A stretch of DNA of 64,000 nt from Cladopsammia gracilis (taxonomy: Eukaryota > Cnidaria > Anthozoa > Scleractinia > Dendrophylliidae): positions 20,001-84,000 of the forward strand of contig JAJGOT010000020.1 of the NCBI GenBank assembly GCA_022457155.1. The letters run 5' to 3'. Shown piece after piece: positions 31,587-42,223 of the stretch (the stretch's first letter is position 1; each line of letters opens with the position of its first letter). Both the position numbers and the translations under genes were made by a program. The notes below the pieces were generated by a model. The model ran no database searches and was not told the DNA's origin. It saw only the letters and a list, made by a program, of their open reading frames with translations.

Positions 31587-31724
31587 TGGTATGTTTGTCA
31601 TATGCACAGGAGTGGTATTTAAACCACTCCTTGGTTGACATTTGTTATTGAAGCCTACCAGTATTCTTATGACGAGGTTGTTTGTCGGGGCTATTTTTCA
31701 TGGCTACTACAGCAGATTTAGATT

Positions 31725-32420
31725 CTTTGAGGACTTTATTTTATTCTTAAAGAGCTGAAAGATCACAGGGATATATTCGCAACGCAGCTATCAAAGGCTA
31801 ACAACTGCGCAGAGTCAGCTCTGTCTATTTCCCAACAGATTAAGAAGAGCGCGGATATCAACTTTAAAAGTATTCGTTAGGAGAACTATAACTTCAACCT
31901 CGAAATTATAGACAAGGCCAAGGCAGCCGCTTCTCCTGAGGACACACAACAGAAAAACAACTTGATTTCCAAGTTAATATTGGTTATCGAAGAAAGGAAT
32001 TGAAAGATTAGGATTGCCGACTCCAACAATGCCGGTTGGTTGACAGTTAAACATTGAGAGCAACGCTGTTGCTCTTGATAGTGACGATAAGAAAATACGA
32101 GCCACCAAGAAAGAAGCCATCAGAGAACGCGCCTCTCGTAACAGATCCAAGAGAAACCTAGAGCGCTTTCAGAGCAGAAATTCACAATACTCTACAGCCC
32201 CCCGAGGTCTTTCCAACTATCAGAGAGGGTTCAGACAACCCTATCAGCCCTACTATAGTCCACAACCCTGGACCCAAGATCAGTTCACAAATGGCTGCCG
32301 TTTCTGCGGTAGTTCAACACACTGGGTCCGTGATTGCCCTGTCCGCTTCACCAAATCCCCTCTTGGAAACTCCACCTCTACCTCGACCAGAGCTCCCTTT
32401 TATGGAAACTACGACCACTA
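31725..32420 (+). pseudogene. DIRS-like Gag with CCHC zinc knuckle
   Basis: Interrupted frame: ELKDHRDIFATQLSKAN, then KRNLERFQSRNSQY and a tyrosine/proline-rich region, then a CCHC knuckle CRFCGSSTHWVRDCP at about 32294-32340. Several stops are present. It is followed in order by DIRS/Ngaro-type RT, supporting a tyrosine-recombinase retroelement. No recombinase gene remains. Confidence 0.65.
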
Positions 32421-32985
32421 GTTGTCATAATGAACCGCAGTACTCTATAGAGCAAGAAATGGATGAGTTCATATCAGATAAGTTTACTGATGATCACCTC
32501 ATTGACTATTATAGAAACAATTTATACGAATACGAACAGGGTACTTCAGTGCCTATTGTTAAAGGCCGGTTAAGAGCGCATTTACAATTTCAGATCCAGT
32601 TGGGTGCTTCTGATTGGGTACTGAATATAATCAAGCATGGTTATTTCATTCCTTTCCTTTCCATGCCCACAAGCATTGTGTTGCCTAACAACAAGTCTGC
32701 CAGGGTTAATTCAGCGTTTGTTTCGGAAGCCGTTTCATCCTTGTTAGACTTAATTACATAAGTTTTTTTTCGGCCTCTATGGTTGTTAACCCATTGTCTT
32801 GTTTCATTCAACTCGGCGCACAAGCCTAGGTTAATTCTCGACCTCAGGCATGTTAATCAATTTGTGGCCAAAGAGGGTTTTAAAATGGAGGATTGGAAGT
32901 TTTTGTTCAGTACGCAGTTCCAGGCGGTTTCATGTTCAAATTTGATATGAAGTCTGGGTACCACCACATTGATATCGCCGATGCA
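32421..32985 (+). pseudogene. DIRS/Ngaro-type reverse transcriptase N-terminal fragment
   Basis: It reads VKGRLRAHLQFQIQLGAS, VLNIIKHGYFIPF, then in another frame HKPRLILDLRHVNQFVAKEG, and ends near FDMKSGYHHIDI-like coding (about 32945-32975). These are the opening RT blocks of DIRS-like elements. The catalytic YxDD part is missing because another repeat begins at about 32986. Confidence 0.7.
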
Positions 32986-33130
32986 CAAATACATACATAC
33001 ATACATACATACTTTATTACCACGTCCCCAAAGGGGATTTTCAGAGGCAACAATTTTTAGGTTTCTCCTGGCCAATCGGTTCGGATAAGTTAGATATTTT
33101 TGTTTCAACGTTCTCCCGTTTGGTTTGTCT
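32986..33130 (-). mobile_element. LINE 3' end with (TGTA)n tail
   Basis: On the minus strand a coding end (LARRNLKIVASENPLWGRGN) runs into (TGTA)n at 32988-33012. It truncates the DIRS element. Only the last ~140 bases remain. Confidence 0.6.
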
Positions 33131-33164
33131 TCGGCTCCGTATTTGTTTACTAAATTGTGACCTG

Positions 33165-33470
33165 ATTTGGGAAAACGTACACTAACGGATATCCGTTTTA
33201 ACGGCTTCAAAGCGTTTGCTATCCATTTAGCATCCGTTAAAACGGTTTAAAGAAGTGTTTAATCCGTTTGATAAATTTAACAAACTGTTTTAACTGTAAC
33301 AGCAGTCCGTTCAAACGGATAAGACATCCGTTCGAATCGATAAGGCATCCATTTCGAACTGATACGGCATCCATTTTAACGGCAATAGTCATCCGTTTAA
33401 TAGACTGACCCAATCCATTTAATAGCCGTCCCTTTGGAATGGCAAAATCAATCCGTTAAAATGGCAACTG
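33165..33470. repeat. Degenerate palindrome-containing short repeats
   Basis: At least ten near-copies of ATCCGTTTTAACGG-like words, spaced about 20-35 bases apart, including the palindrome CCGTTTTAACGG. A further copy lies near 33766. Confidence 0.75.
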
Positions 33471-33879
33471 CATGTGCTCTCATGGAATTGATTGAGTTGC
33501 GATTCAACGCAAAACAACAGCTTCACAAAACATGTTTGAATTATAATTACGTGGCTTAGTCTATCATCAATCGACTGATTTATTGACATGACTGGTAATA
33601 AGCTCTCTTGTTTACAAGTTTGTTTGATGCCGGATAATCGTCCCTTTAGTTTGTATCACAGTGAATCAATTCTAAAAGCTTGTCAAAGTGTCTTTGAATT
33701 GATACATTTTTATGGAGAAAAAAAGCGAACTTTGATAGCCAGGAATGGCTGAAAGGCTCACGTAAAGTTTTAACGGATAGCCGTGAATCATAGCCGAACG
33801 CAAGAAGACAAAAATTCATGCCAGCGTGGCAGACGGAAAATTTGCTGGCAGTAAATTTCGTCTGCAACGCTTCCCGCAG

Positions 33880-33939
33880 AAAGACAACAATGCACTTCCA
33901 CACAAAAACAAAGACAACAATGCACTTCCACACAAAAGA
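33880..33939. repeat. Two-copy 30-bp tandem duplication
   Basis: 33880-33909 is repeated at 33910-33939 with almost no change (AAAGACAACAATGCACTTCC...). Confidence 0.9.
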
Positions 33940-34673
33940 AGAAATGTCAAATCAAACAATGTTAAGTCTACCAACAAGGGCAACAGGGGAAAAAGTCTTA
34001 TTGGTACAAGGATAACTGTTGAGTTCCAGGAATTAAGCACTGATGGCAAGCATGTCGGGTGTTTGGGTTGGTTTGATGGTAGTGTTGGGTTGATGGTAGT
34101 GATAGGAGAGATGGATATTTCGTCAAATTTGATAAAAAACAAGTCAACGGCAAGAAAATTCATGCATGGAGCGAATGGTTAGATACCATAGATACAGACG
34201 ATGTTGAATTTATTTGACTTTATAAATCTAAACACTATTATCAGTCTATTATAAATACTAAAAACTATCACTAAGATTTTTACGTTGGTAAGTACATGTA
34301 TATTCGTGAAAGAGAAACCAATCATGGTTTGTTGTCACCCATTTTGGAAACAATTTATTTAATATATTTAAGTGGTCAAGACCAAAATAAAGCCTAAACT
34401 TTGTACGGTTAAATTAGGGCATCAGAGGACTTTATTTGTTATGCATCAGTCAATTCCAGTGGTAAGTGCCTTGGGGCAATGAGTTGGTATATCAGTACAT
34501 CTCATTTACTGGGACTGCAAATCTTGTCCATAATAGCAGGGTGTCTGTATATAGGCTAAAAAAATGCTGAGTTCTACTTAACATCACTTCAGCTCAATTT
34601 GTTACACAAACTGTCTTAGGTAGTGTTCCAGTTGTTATGCATAATTTAGCATTTTTGTACCATGTTAATTGAA
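33940..34673. other. No gene recognised
   Basis: No domain, splice-supported frame or repeat pair was recognised. Confidence 0.4.
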
Positions 34674-35067
34674 GGGCTCCCTGCAAGAACATCCTAAGTG
34701 CGTTTTTGGAAACTTTCCCTAAAACTGCATGTTTTAGGCCTTTAAAAGCACAGTTTTGTCAAATTAATGATTTATTATTGTTAAATTACTTAAAACAGCT
34801 CCAAAATGGGGAAGAAAATCCACATCTTTGAGAAAATGTTTTGGGCCCCTATGAGACCCTATGGCCCCCAGGACACCCTATGCATCTTTTCAAAAATAAT
34901 TATTCTGTTCGAAGATAGAACATTTGTTGACCTGGTTTAAATCCTTTCAGTCATATTTACATGATCCAGTCATAAATTTGGCAAGTGAGTCCCTTTTGAG
35001 GCCAAAAATCCAAGATTTCAGTGAAAATTTTCCAAAAACGCACTTAGGACATAATTGCAGGGAGCCC
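34674..35067. mobile_element. MITE with about 40-bp inverted ends
   Basis: The left end GGGCTCCCTGCAAGAACATC and right end, read in reverse, GGGCTCCCTGCAATTATGTC share the following CCTAAGTGCGTTTTTGGAAA. The internal 300 bases have no coding. No clear target duplication. Confidence 0.85.
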
Positions 35068-36800
35068 TGTTTTATTGTCACATTCAACACGCCTTTATTC
35101 TGCGTCTTATGTTAATTCATTCTTTAAATTCACGTATTACGGTTTCTAAAATCACTTTATGTCATATCAGTTCCCTCAACCTTTCAGCATTGGTAAGCCT
35201 AAGTTTTCGTTTTTTCAATTCATGTATTTCAACCTTTCCGTTTGTTATTTGGTTTACTTTAACTCATTTTATGTTAACCTTTATGTTAGGTATTTACAAC
35301 GGTTTAGACAAGAATAAATGAATGTTAAGTACTTTGCTGAACAAGCTTCTACAAGTTACGAATTGATTGCCCACGCGCCGGTTCATCGTAAATACCAATG
35401 TCGGACACAGACCCTTTCCGCACTCAAGCTCGTGACAGAGAATGTCAATGCCACAGGAAGAAGCTGTGCAAGAAGCTTTGCATGCGATGCGATAGTCTCG
35501 TGGTGGTTACATATCTACAGTACTATGATAAATGTGTGTAACCGGATGGACAACCTTCTACCTGACTTTGCAAATTCTGGAAAAAACTGGAATCAGACAG
35601 AGAGATTGCGGACGCAAAAGAAAAAACTGAACTGGCCGAGTTAGAAGTTAAACTGGCTAAAAATGAGTATTCTGGACTGCTGTTGAACGAACAGGGAAAC
35701 GGAATTACATTTGTTGGCCATTCATCCATGCAAAATTACACTTCTAACACCATAACCACCTCTTTGTACATGTTTCCTGTCGTGTACCACTCAACGAACT
35801 TCGCTTCCAACTATGCCCTCACGCATGTCGTAGTTTCCACATCAGCCTAATTCGCTTCCAGCAATGTTCACGTGTGCTTCCACGCTTCAAGTCTTGTGAG
35901 GAACTGGGGCACACTATGGGGATATTCCTGTTTTTATTTCGAAAATTTGAACGACAATTGTATCACTGCAAAAAAAAGAAAGTTTTCACAAAGATGCTCA
36001 TGTGGCCGACAAAACTGGAAAGTCGATATGCTCTTAAATACACAACAACTCATTTGGGGTAACTGGGTCTTTATTGCCTAGAGACAATTACAAAGCTAAT
36101 GTGCTAAATGCTTGTAAATCGTAGATAATGTGCATGTGGGTTGTGGTCATCGCTAAATACATTATTTTCCTAGGTGTAGCACGGAATTCCTGCCGCATAT
36201 TTAATTGTGATAAACAAGTCTATCACGCCCTAAATTATATATTTTTAGTAATTAATAATGATTATTTTAGAATTTTTATTTGCATAAATAGTTAAGGTAC
36301 ATTTAATGCCATCACTTAACTCTGCAAAACGTGTTTACTGTATACTTTCCCTAACCATATACTGGGAGGTGTTGTAAATAGTCAAGCTACAGTTCATTAA
36401 AAGTAAGTTGTGTTTAAATCTTGAGGAGAAGTTAAGGTAATAGGCGAATTCGTTTTCCTATTCTTATCAAAATAATCAATGCTTTCACAATTTTTAAAAT
36501 ACTGACAAAACTTTTTAGGTGAGACATCAGAGGCCGTGCATTTGTCACCAATATGCAAGTCTACAATGTGGTAGATGGGACTGTTATCGGCTATACACCT
36601 AAATCAAAAAAAGGTTGCTAACTTGGATTGTTGTTTATTGTTTGGTCATTCATTACTCCCAGTGCATTCTGGGGGAGGACTATTGCTTGGTGGTGCTGTG
36701 CGTGTGACAGCCTTCATGGTTTGCATTATGCCTGCACAATACTCCCAAGTGGTATGTGTGGAACCTTGGGCTATCAGTAGAAGAGGCTGCATTTTATCTT
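35068..36800. other. Mostly non-coding; weak coding-like traces
   Basis: A coiled-coil-like trace (KLESDREIADAKEKTELAEL) lies at about 35580-35680 after two stops. A basic segment (LPRFKSCEELGHTMG) opens at 35874-36062. Neither matches a family I know, and neither has a supported start. Confidence 0.3.
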
Positions 36801-37301
36801 GGTCTCTACATGGACTGTTGAGCGATGTCTCACAAAGCTTGAAAATACTGGCAATGTTAGTACGAAAACTTTCAGAAGGCCTACTGGAAAAATAAAATCT
36901 TGTCCGTTGAAAGAGCTTGTTAGAAGCAATATTAAAGAATCCCGACAAGACCTATTCCGAAATCCTTGATGAACTTTATAGTCACAGGTTCTGAATTTCC
37001 TTGCTTGCCACTCCATTATTATTTCAAAAGAAATAGAATTACACGTAAACAGGTGGGATATTTAAAATGATAGAGCTAAATATAGGAAGAATTTAAATAT
37101 TCATATTTCATAAACATGTTAAAGCTTATGCCTTAAAATTAGGATATCCAAATAACTTTTCTGCAGGTACACAAAGTCGCATTACAACGCAGTGAAGTAC
37201 TGAGAACAGAGTTCTGGGCCAACATCTGCACCTTTGACCCACGCATGCTAGTTTTTCTGGATGAGAGTGGATTTGTAAGTTTCATCTCGAGTAATTTGGT
37301 A

Positions 37302-37750
37302 AACAAGAGGCTGCAAGCGGCCTATACTCAAGCACATGCATAAGAAAGTTTTATATATTTTAAACATGATAAGATGTCCGGAGAAGAATTACTCCTTTCA
37401 TTCAGTCATCGTTCCTGCAAACCACGTTGTTTACTATTGAATGTTTTGAAAATGAAGGCTGTACCACAATGAAGCCAGTGATTCTTTTAAGTCTTATGTA
37501 CACCTAATGTGAACATTAGTAATGTAAGTAGGCTTGTAGGAGATGCTGTCGTGGCACTTCAGTAACGCTGTTTTACCGGCAGTGGGAGTAGCCGGAACTC
37601 ACTAACCAGGAAGTCTATGAACCGGAAGTGCACAATTTAAAATATGCCTGCATAAATTTACATGCAAAATCGTGACACCAAAAAAAAAGAAAAATAAGAA
37701 AAACGGAACCAATTTTATAACTCATGCTGCTATGCGCACGAGTAAAAATA
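37302..37750 (+). mobile_element. Dispersed repeat, copy A
   Basis: It begins AACAAGAGGCTGCAAGCGGC and is closely similar to the reverse complement of 54872-55345. The far end carries CATGCTGCTATGCGCACGAG. Short inverted ends and a lack of coding suggest a MITE. Confidence 0.8.
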
Positions 37751-38082
37751 TTTCAAATAAATATAAAAATGTGGATGGGGCTACATTCCTAACTTTTGTA
37801 CACAACCATCTTGCTCCTAGCTTGATGCCATTCAACGGAATCAATCCATGGTCAAAAGTTTTAATGGGTTCGTTTATTTGAATATTATTTTTTTGTTAAA
37901 AAACTCCAAATTCAAGGTGAGGTTGAAACTTAGAGAATAACATTATAACATAAGCCAAATCTCAACGTGCAATCAGACTCCATTTGTGCGAAAGTATTCT
38001 TATAATCTTCGCACCCTCTTATGTTATTCTTCGCGCCAAAATCGCTTTAAATGCTGTAATTTGCATGATCTTTTTATATTTT

Positions 38083-38120
38083 CCTTGATAATGGAGTCAT
38101 GACAACTCCAAAACGTCGGA
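38083..38120 (+). ncRNA. Hammerhead-like relic
   Basis: CCTTGATAATGGAGTCATG followed by ACAACTCCAAAACGTCGG. There is a perfect GGAGT/ACTCC stem, then AAAACGTC where an active motif needs GAAACGUC, and TTGATAA for CUGANGA. It looks like a mutated Penelope-type hammerhead. Confidence 0.3.
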
Positions 38121-38519
38121 TTTTATCGTTCGTTTTTACAGTTATCAGATAATGCAGCAATAAATCACATACCAGACAGAGTGCGTGCCATTGTACATAC
38201 ATACATACTACTGGTGCGGTTTTGTTGTTTGTCTTTCTGCCAACATATAGCCCTGATTTCATGATGTGTGAAGGAATCTTCTCAGAGGTGAAATCGTGGA
38301 TCAGAGTAAATAATGCTGCTTGGAGAGCATGTGACAAACCAGAGCAGATGGTCTACGAGGGAGTCCTAAATGTACCTCATACCGATGTCCTAAATTTTAT
38401 TGATCATGCAGGATACACAAAAAAAATAGGAAAGATTTTGATTAATTTGTTATTTATTAAGCCAGTGATCCTACTATAAATAGGCGAGTTCACACTAGGG
38501 CCCAAGTAGGCCTTAACAA

Positions 38520-38665
38520 GGCAGGAAATTACAGATAAGATTGACGAGCTTGAAGAAACGTATGGCATACCTCAAATTGTGGGAGCCGTAGATGGTTGCC
38601 ACATAGAGATAAATGCTCCACCATGAAATCACGAGGATTATTATAATCGTTGGTTAATCAGTACT
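38520..38665 (+). pseudogene. PIF/Harbinger (DDE_4) transposase fragment
   Basis: IDELEETYGIPQIVGAVDGC, then HIEINAPP, a stop, and HEDYYNR. The GAVDGCHI block carries the first catalytic aspartate of HARBI1/ALP1-type transposases. Only about 45 residues remain. Confidence 0.75.
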
Positions 38666-38879
38666 GCTCCAGCAAATCTTTGGTTTAAGTTGTTGCTATT
38701 GAACAGAAAGTATGCCTGTGATAAAGAGCTATTAGGATTCTATTTCGTCATTGGTCTAAGTCGCTAGTAAGTCACGTGAGAGATAGAGCGCGGGAACCTG
38801 AGCATTCAGTTTTTTTGAGCGTTGACCTTTGAGCAGTCAGACGTGGGATCGAACGATAGACACAAATCAGCAAATAATG

Positions 38880-39690
38880 ACTGACCAGGACGGACAGAAC
38901 TCCCTACAAGAGGATGAATTGTTAAGAGAAGAAAGTGAGGATAATTCTGGAGGAACTGAGAATACGAACGAGTCTTTATTGACCCTCCTCAAAACGATAT
39001 ATGATTTATTTCATATATATCATTTTGAACACAAGTATGGCAGCCATGAGCGACTCGCTCAAGCAACTGGGAAACTCAGGGCCCCCAAATGGCAAGAACC
39101 TCAAGGAGAAATCGGAGCAATATCTCCGCCCAATAAATTGTGCTCGCCTGATCACTCTGAAGGTGAACCCTGAAATTCGGGGGCGCCTCGATCGACAGGG
39201 CAGGGGCAAAGACCTCAGGTTGTCAAGCTTGCAAACAACACTTACGAAAGTTGGCAATATTACCGCACAAACGACAGATATGTTGTTGAAAGCTCATGCT
39301 GAAGGCAGCCAACTTGATGTAGAAGGCATCATACGTATGAACACCGATGCACTGGCACTTCTTGGACACATTAGCTTCGAAATATCACAGCGAAGACGTG
39401 ATGTTATTTGACCGACTCTGAACAAAGATTACTCTACGCTATGTGCTTCTCACGTGCCAATAACTACCATGCTGTTTGGTGATGATAATTACCAGCGCTG
39501 AAAGAATCAACATTTTGAAACAAATCACTCAACAGGTGTTTGTCGAAACTGTAGACTTAATCTCAGGGAACTGCATAAAGAAAGGAACTTGCCTGCAGAA
39601 CCAAAATCATATGACGAAGGGAAGCTTCCAGGCACCAAGAACATTTCTTTCGAGGAAACGGAGACATCCGTAAGTTAATTTAGAGCTTTC
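38880..39690 (+). pseudogene. Gag-like ORF1 of a DIRS/YR-type retroelement
   Basis: It starts MTDQDGQNSLQEDELLREES at 38878, then a second frame from 39034: MAAMSDSLKQLGNSGPP, RLSSLQTTLTKVGNITAQTT, IRMNTDALALLGHISFEISQ. A stop lies at 39409-39411, with reading resumed as NKDYSTLCASHVPITTMLFG. The helical repeat-rich protein is typical of retroelement Gag ORFs in invertebrates. Assignment to DIRS/Ngaro is by resemblance. Confidence 0.45.
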
Positions 39691-40489
39691 GTAACGTGCT
39701 TGTATCACTGATCTCTAACTGAAAACGGTATTATATTTATTCCCATGCACTATTGGAAACGGTCGTTATGGACAGGGATGGGTAAGGAGTGCACCAAGTG
39801 TTCGGTTTTAAGCTCTCAGGCTGTGTGTAGGAAACCAAGAAAAAGACGCTTCTTGCTTTCACTTAGTTTTTCCTGCTTCCAATGTGTTTTTCTCTGTACA
39901 ACGGCAATCTTTTCTGTTCGCCACACTCCGCAGAACCATAATGCTCGCATTTTAAGTCCTTGCGTCTGCAGCACACACTTAAAATTTAATTTGAGACTTT
40001 TTTCTTCGCTCACCCAATTCTGAGCACTTGAAACAGTGGAGATGATAAAGACAGGGTAATCGATGGTACGCTAAGTCCAAAATATATTTATAGAAATAAC
40101 GGGTGCGGTGGAAGAAAATTGAATTGAAAATTTATTATTTTTCTCAGTTTTTTTTTTTACAAGCTGCCCCCACCTACACACACATTCGTCTTATACCGGG
40201 GGGGGGGGGGGCGAGTTTGCGTGAATTTCCTAGGGTTAAGATGGTTTCCTATACATACCTGTCCAGGGTTCATGCCATTCGATTTCAAGTTTTTAAGTCT
40301 TTAACACTATCACACTGAAAACTATTTTATGTAATATATTCAGCGCATTTTTCATAAATATAGGGCTCAGAAAGTACACAACAAAGCCGATAAAGATCAG
40401 GGTAGATTGTTGATATTTTTTGGGGGTATTGGCCAACTTTGATAATTATATATCCAGTTAATATACTCCTATTTTACGTCCCTATCTAG
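39691..40489. other. No gene recognised; poly-G tract and possible intron
   Basis: It contains a run of 13 G at about 40199-40211. The 3' end is a pyrimidine-rich splice acceptor (CCCTATCTAG, AG at 40488-40489), so much of this may be intron of the next gene. Confidence 0.4.
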
Positions 40490-41855
40490 GAAGAGCTCTC
40501 GACCCTTCCAATTGCTACAAGCACTCCTTGTTCAGTGACCCCATATGAGTTACTAGAGCCTGAAACTTCATTGTATTTACCATCAACCTTACTAGAGGAA
40601 ACTGAGACTATCGCTACCGGAATTAAGTATGAAGAACCTATTGATCACCTTAATACTTTCTTAAAAAGTAGAGACATTAGTCCGATTAGATACACTCTGC
40701 AGACACCTTGGGAAGAGGCCAGTGGAAGGACGAAAAGACAATATGAACGCAAAAGCCAAGCAAGCAATTTCAGCTGTTCTTGATGAAATTGCGCCGAATG
40801 ATGCAGATCTACTCTGGGATTCTATTTTATCGTCAAAAAGAACTCAAACTGGAGATCACATCTGTTCCAGTGTCGTGGATAAAGAATTGATTGGCACATT
40901 AGCAAACTGCTACAAAAATGCAAACGAGTGGGATTCTCGTAGGCAGATATTGTCCATTATGGCGGACAAGGTTAGCTTGGCAACAATTCGACAGTGGATC
41001 CCAGGTCTGACAAGATATTGTTTCATGGTCGTCAGGCAGCATGCTGCAGTCCATGGCAGTGGGTCACTGGTGCCTATCAATGCACAAACGAAGTCAGTCA
41101 TACCTGAAGCAAAATTAGCCCACTTTCTAGATTTTATCACAAGTTCCCATGTTATTCAAGATCTCCCATGCGGAGCAAGAACAATAACATTGTCAACTAA
41201 CGAGATCATTCAAGTTCCAAATGTGGTGCGGAATATAAAACCTGAGCGAATTGTTTGCCAGTACCAAAAATATTCCGCGGAGCATGATTTTACACCCATG
41301 AGTCGCAGTACCCTGTTAAGAATTCTGCATGTTTGTTCAGCTTCTACTCCAAAGTCATTGCAAGGGCTGCATTACATAAGCTCCTCTGGTGCACAGGCAT
41401 TTGAAGATCTTGAAAACGTCGCTCACAAGCTCGGAGAAAACGGAATGGGTCTTACGTGGGCGAAAAGGCAAAAGGAAATATTAAAGGAGGCAAAGCGGTA
41501 CCTCAAGACCGACTTCAAGGTAGGATGAAAAAATGTAAAAAGAAAGTGAAATTAATTTTTTGGGCGCGCCATTCGTAATTCGTAAGGCCACTGTATAAAA
41601 ATGCTACAGGTGATAAGGCATAAAAAGAATGCTACATGTGCGCCTCCTACAGGAGACAGGTCCAGATGAAGCCGTCCATCTACTAATTCGGCAGTGACCA
41701 TTCCATTTTAATAATTTTCTGACAAAAGCGAGCGTAAAACAATATTCTTTTAATTAGCTATTCATGGTGCAAAAGACTTACTCCTCTAGGTATAATCCAA
41801 TCTAACGTCAGAGTAATATCTTTCTGCATCCGGCCTTTACATCATCATCATTGTC

Positions 41856-42005
41856 CTTTGCGCCTAGCTAGTGGCGCACAGGGCAGAAAAAAAATCCTTC
41901 CATTTGTCCCCCAGTTCAGATTCAGAAGCTTCAGGTCAGACTCCACCGTTTTTTTCCAGGTGAACTTGGGGCGGCCCCATTTTCGTTTACTTTCAGGGCC
42001 TTTAG
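41856..42005 (-). mobile_element. LINE 3'-end fragment inside the intron
   Basis: The minus-strand frame reads RKWGRPKFTWKKTVESDLKL, the typical C-terminus of a LINE reverse transcriptase, followed by a stop and ATGATGATG-like sequence. Confidence 0.6.
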
Positions 42006-42025
42006 ATACTGGCAGCAGGTCTATT

Positions 42026-42223
42026 AGACTGTGAGTAGTCTCTTATTTTCTCTTAGTTAAAAGCACGGGATCTATGAGCCTTGAGCGGCGTAACCCCGAG
42101 ACAGTTTTACTTTACTCGGGCTTACGCGCCCTCTTTACTTGCGCCTGTCTCGCGGCTTCGTAGCTTGTAGGCCGCGCGCTCTATTGACTAACTAAAATAA
42201 AAATAAGAGACTACTCACAGTCT
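42026..42223. mobile_element. MITE inside the intron
   Basis: The ends are AGACTGTGAGTAGTCTCTTA and its inverse (TAAGAGACTACTCACAGTCT). ATT flanks both sides (42023-42025, 42224-42226). About 198 bp, GC-rich inside. Confidence 0.85.

Larger units (their letters stand above)
36815..38410 (+). pseudogene. Tc1/IS630-like (DDE_3) transposase relic
   Basis: Three separated pieces appear in order. A helix-turn-helix trace (RCLTKLENTGNVSTKTFRRP, 36822-36881) comes first. The first catalytic block follows (VHKVALQRSEVLRTEFWANI, then RMLVFLDESGF, 37166-37275). The C-terminal block is FLPTYSPDFMMCEGIFSEVK (38230-38295). The gaps hold a MITE-type repeat (about 37302-37750) and other insertions. The middle aspartate block is not found. 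A GTAAGT follows the first aspartate block, so part of the gap could be an intron. Confidence 0.65.

Noticed and set aside
32484..32520. CTGATGA followed by GAAAC, hammerhead-like
   Set aside because: It lies in the DIRS reading frame and the intervening bases form no stem II.
33826..34182. 118-codon frame with two internal repeats
   Set aside because: The repetition comes from the 30-bp tandem duplication; no family match and several overlapping open frames.
36646..37016. Minus-strand open frames opposite the Tc1-like relic
   Set aside because: Antisense shadows of the helix-turn-helix region with no motif.
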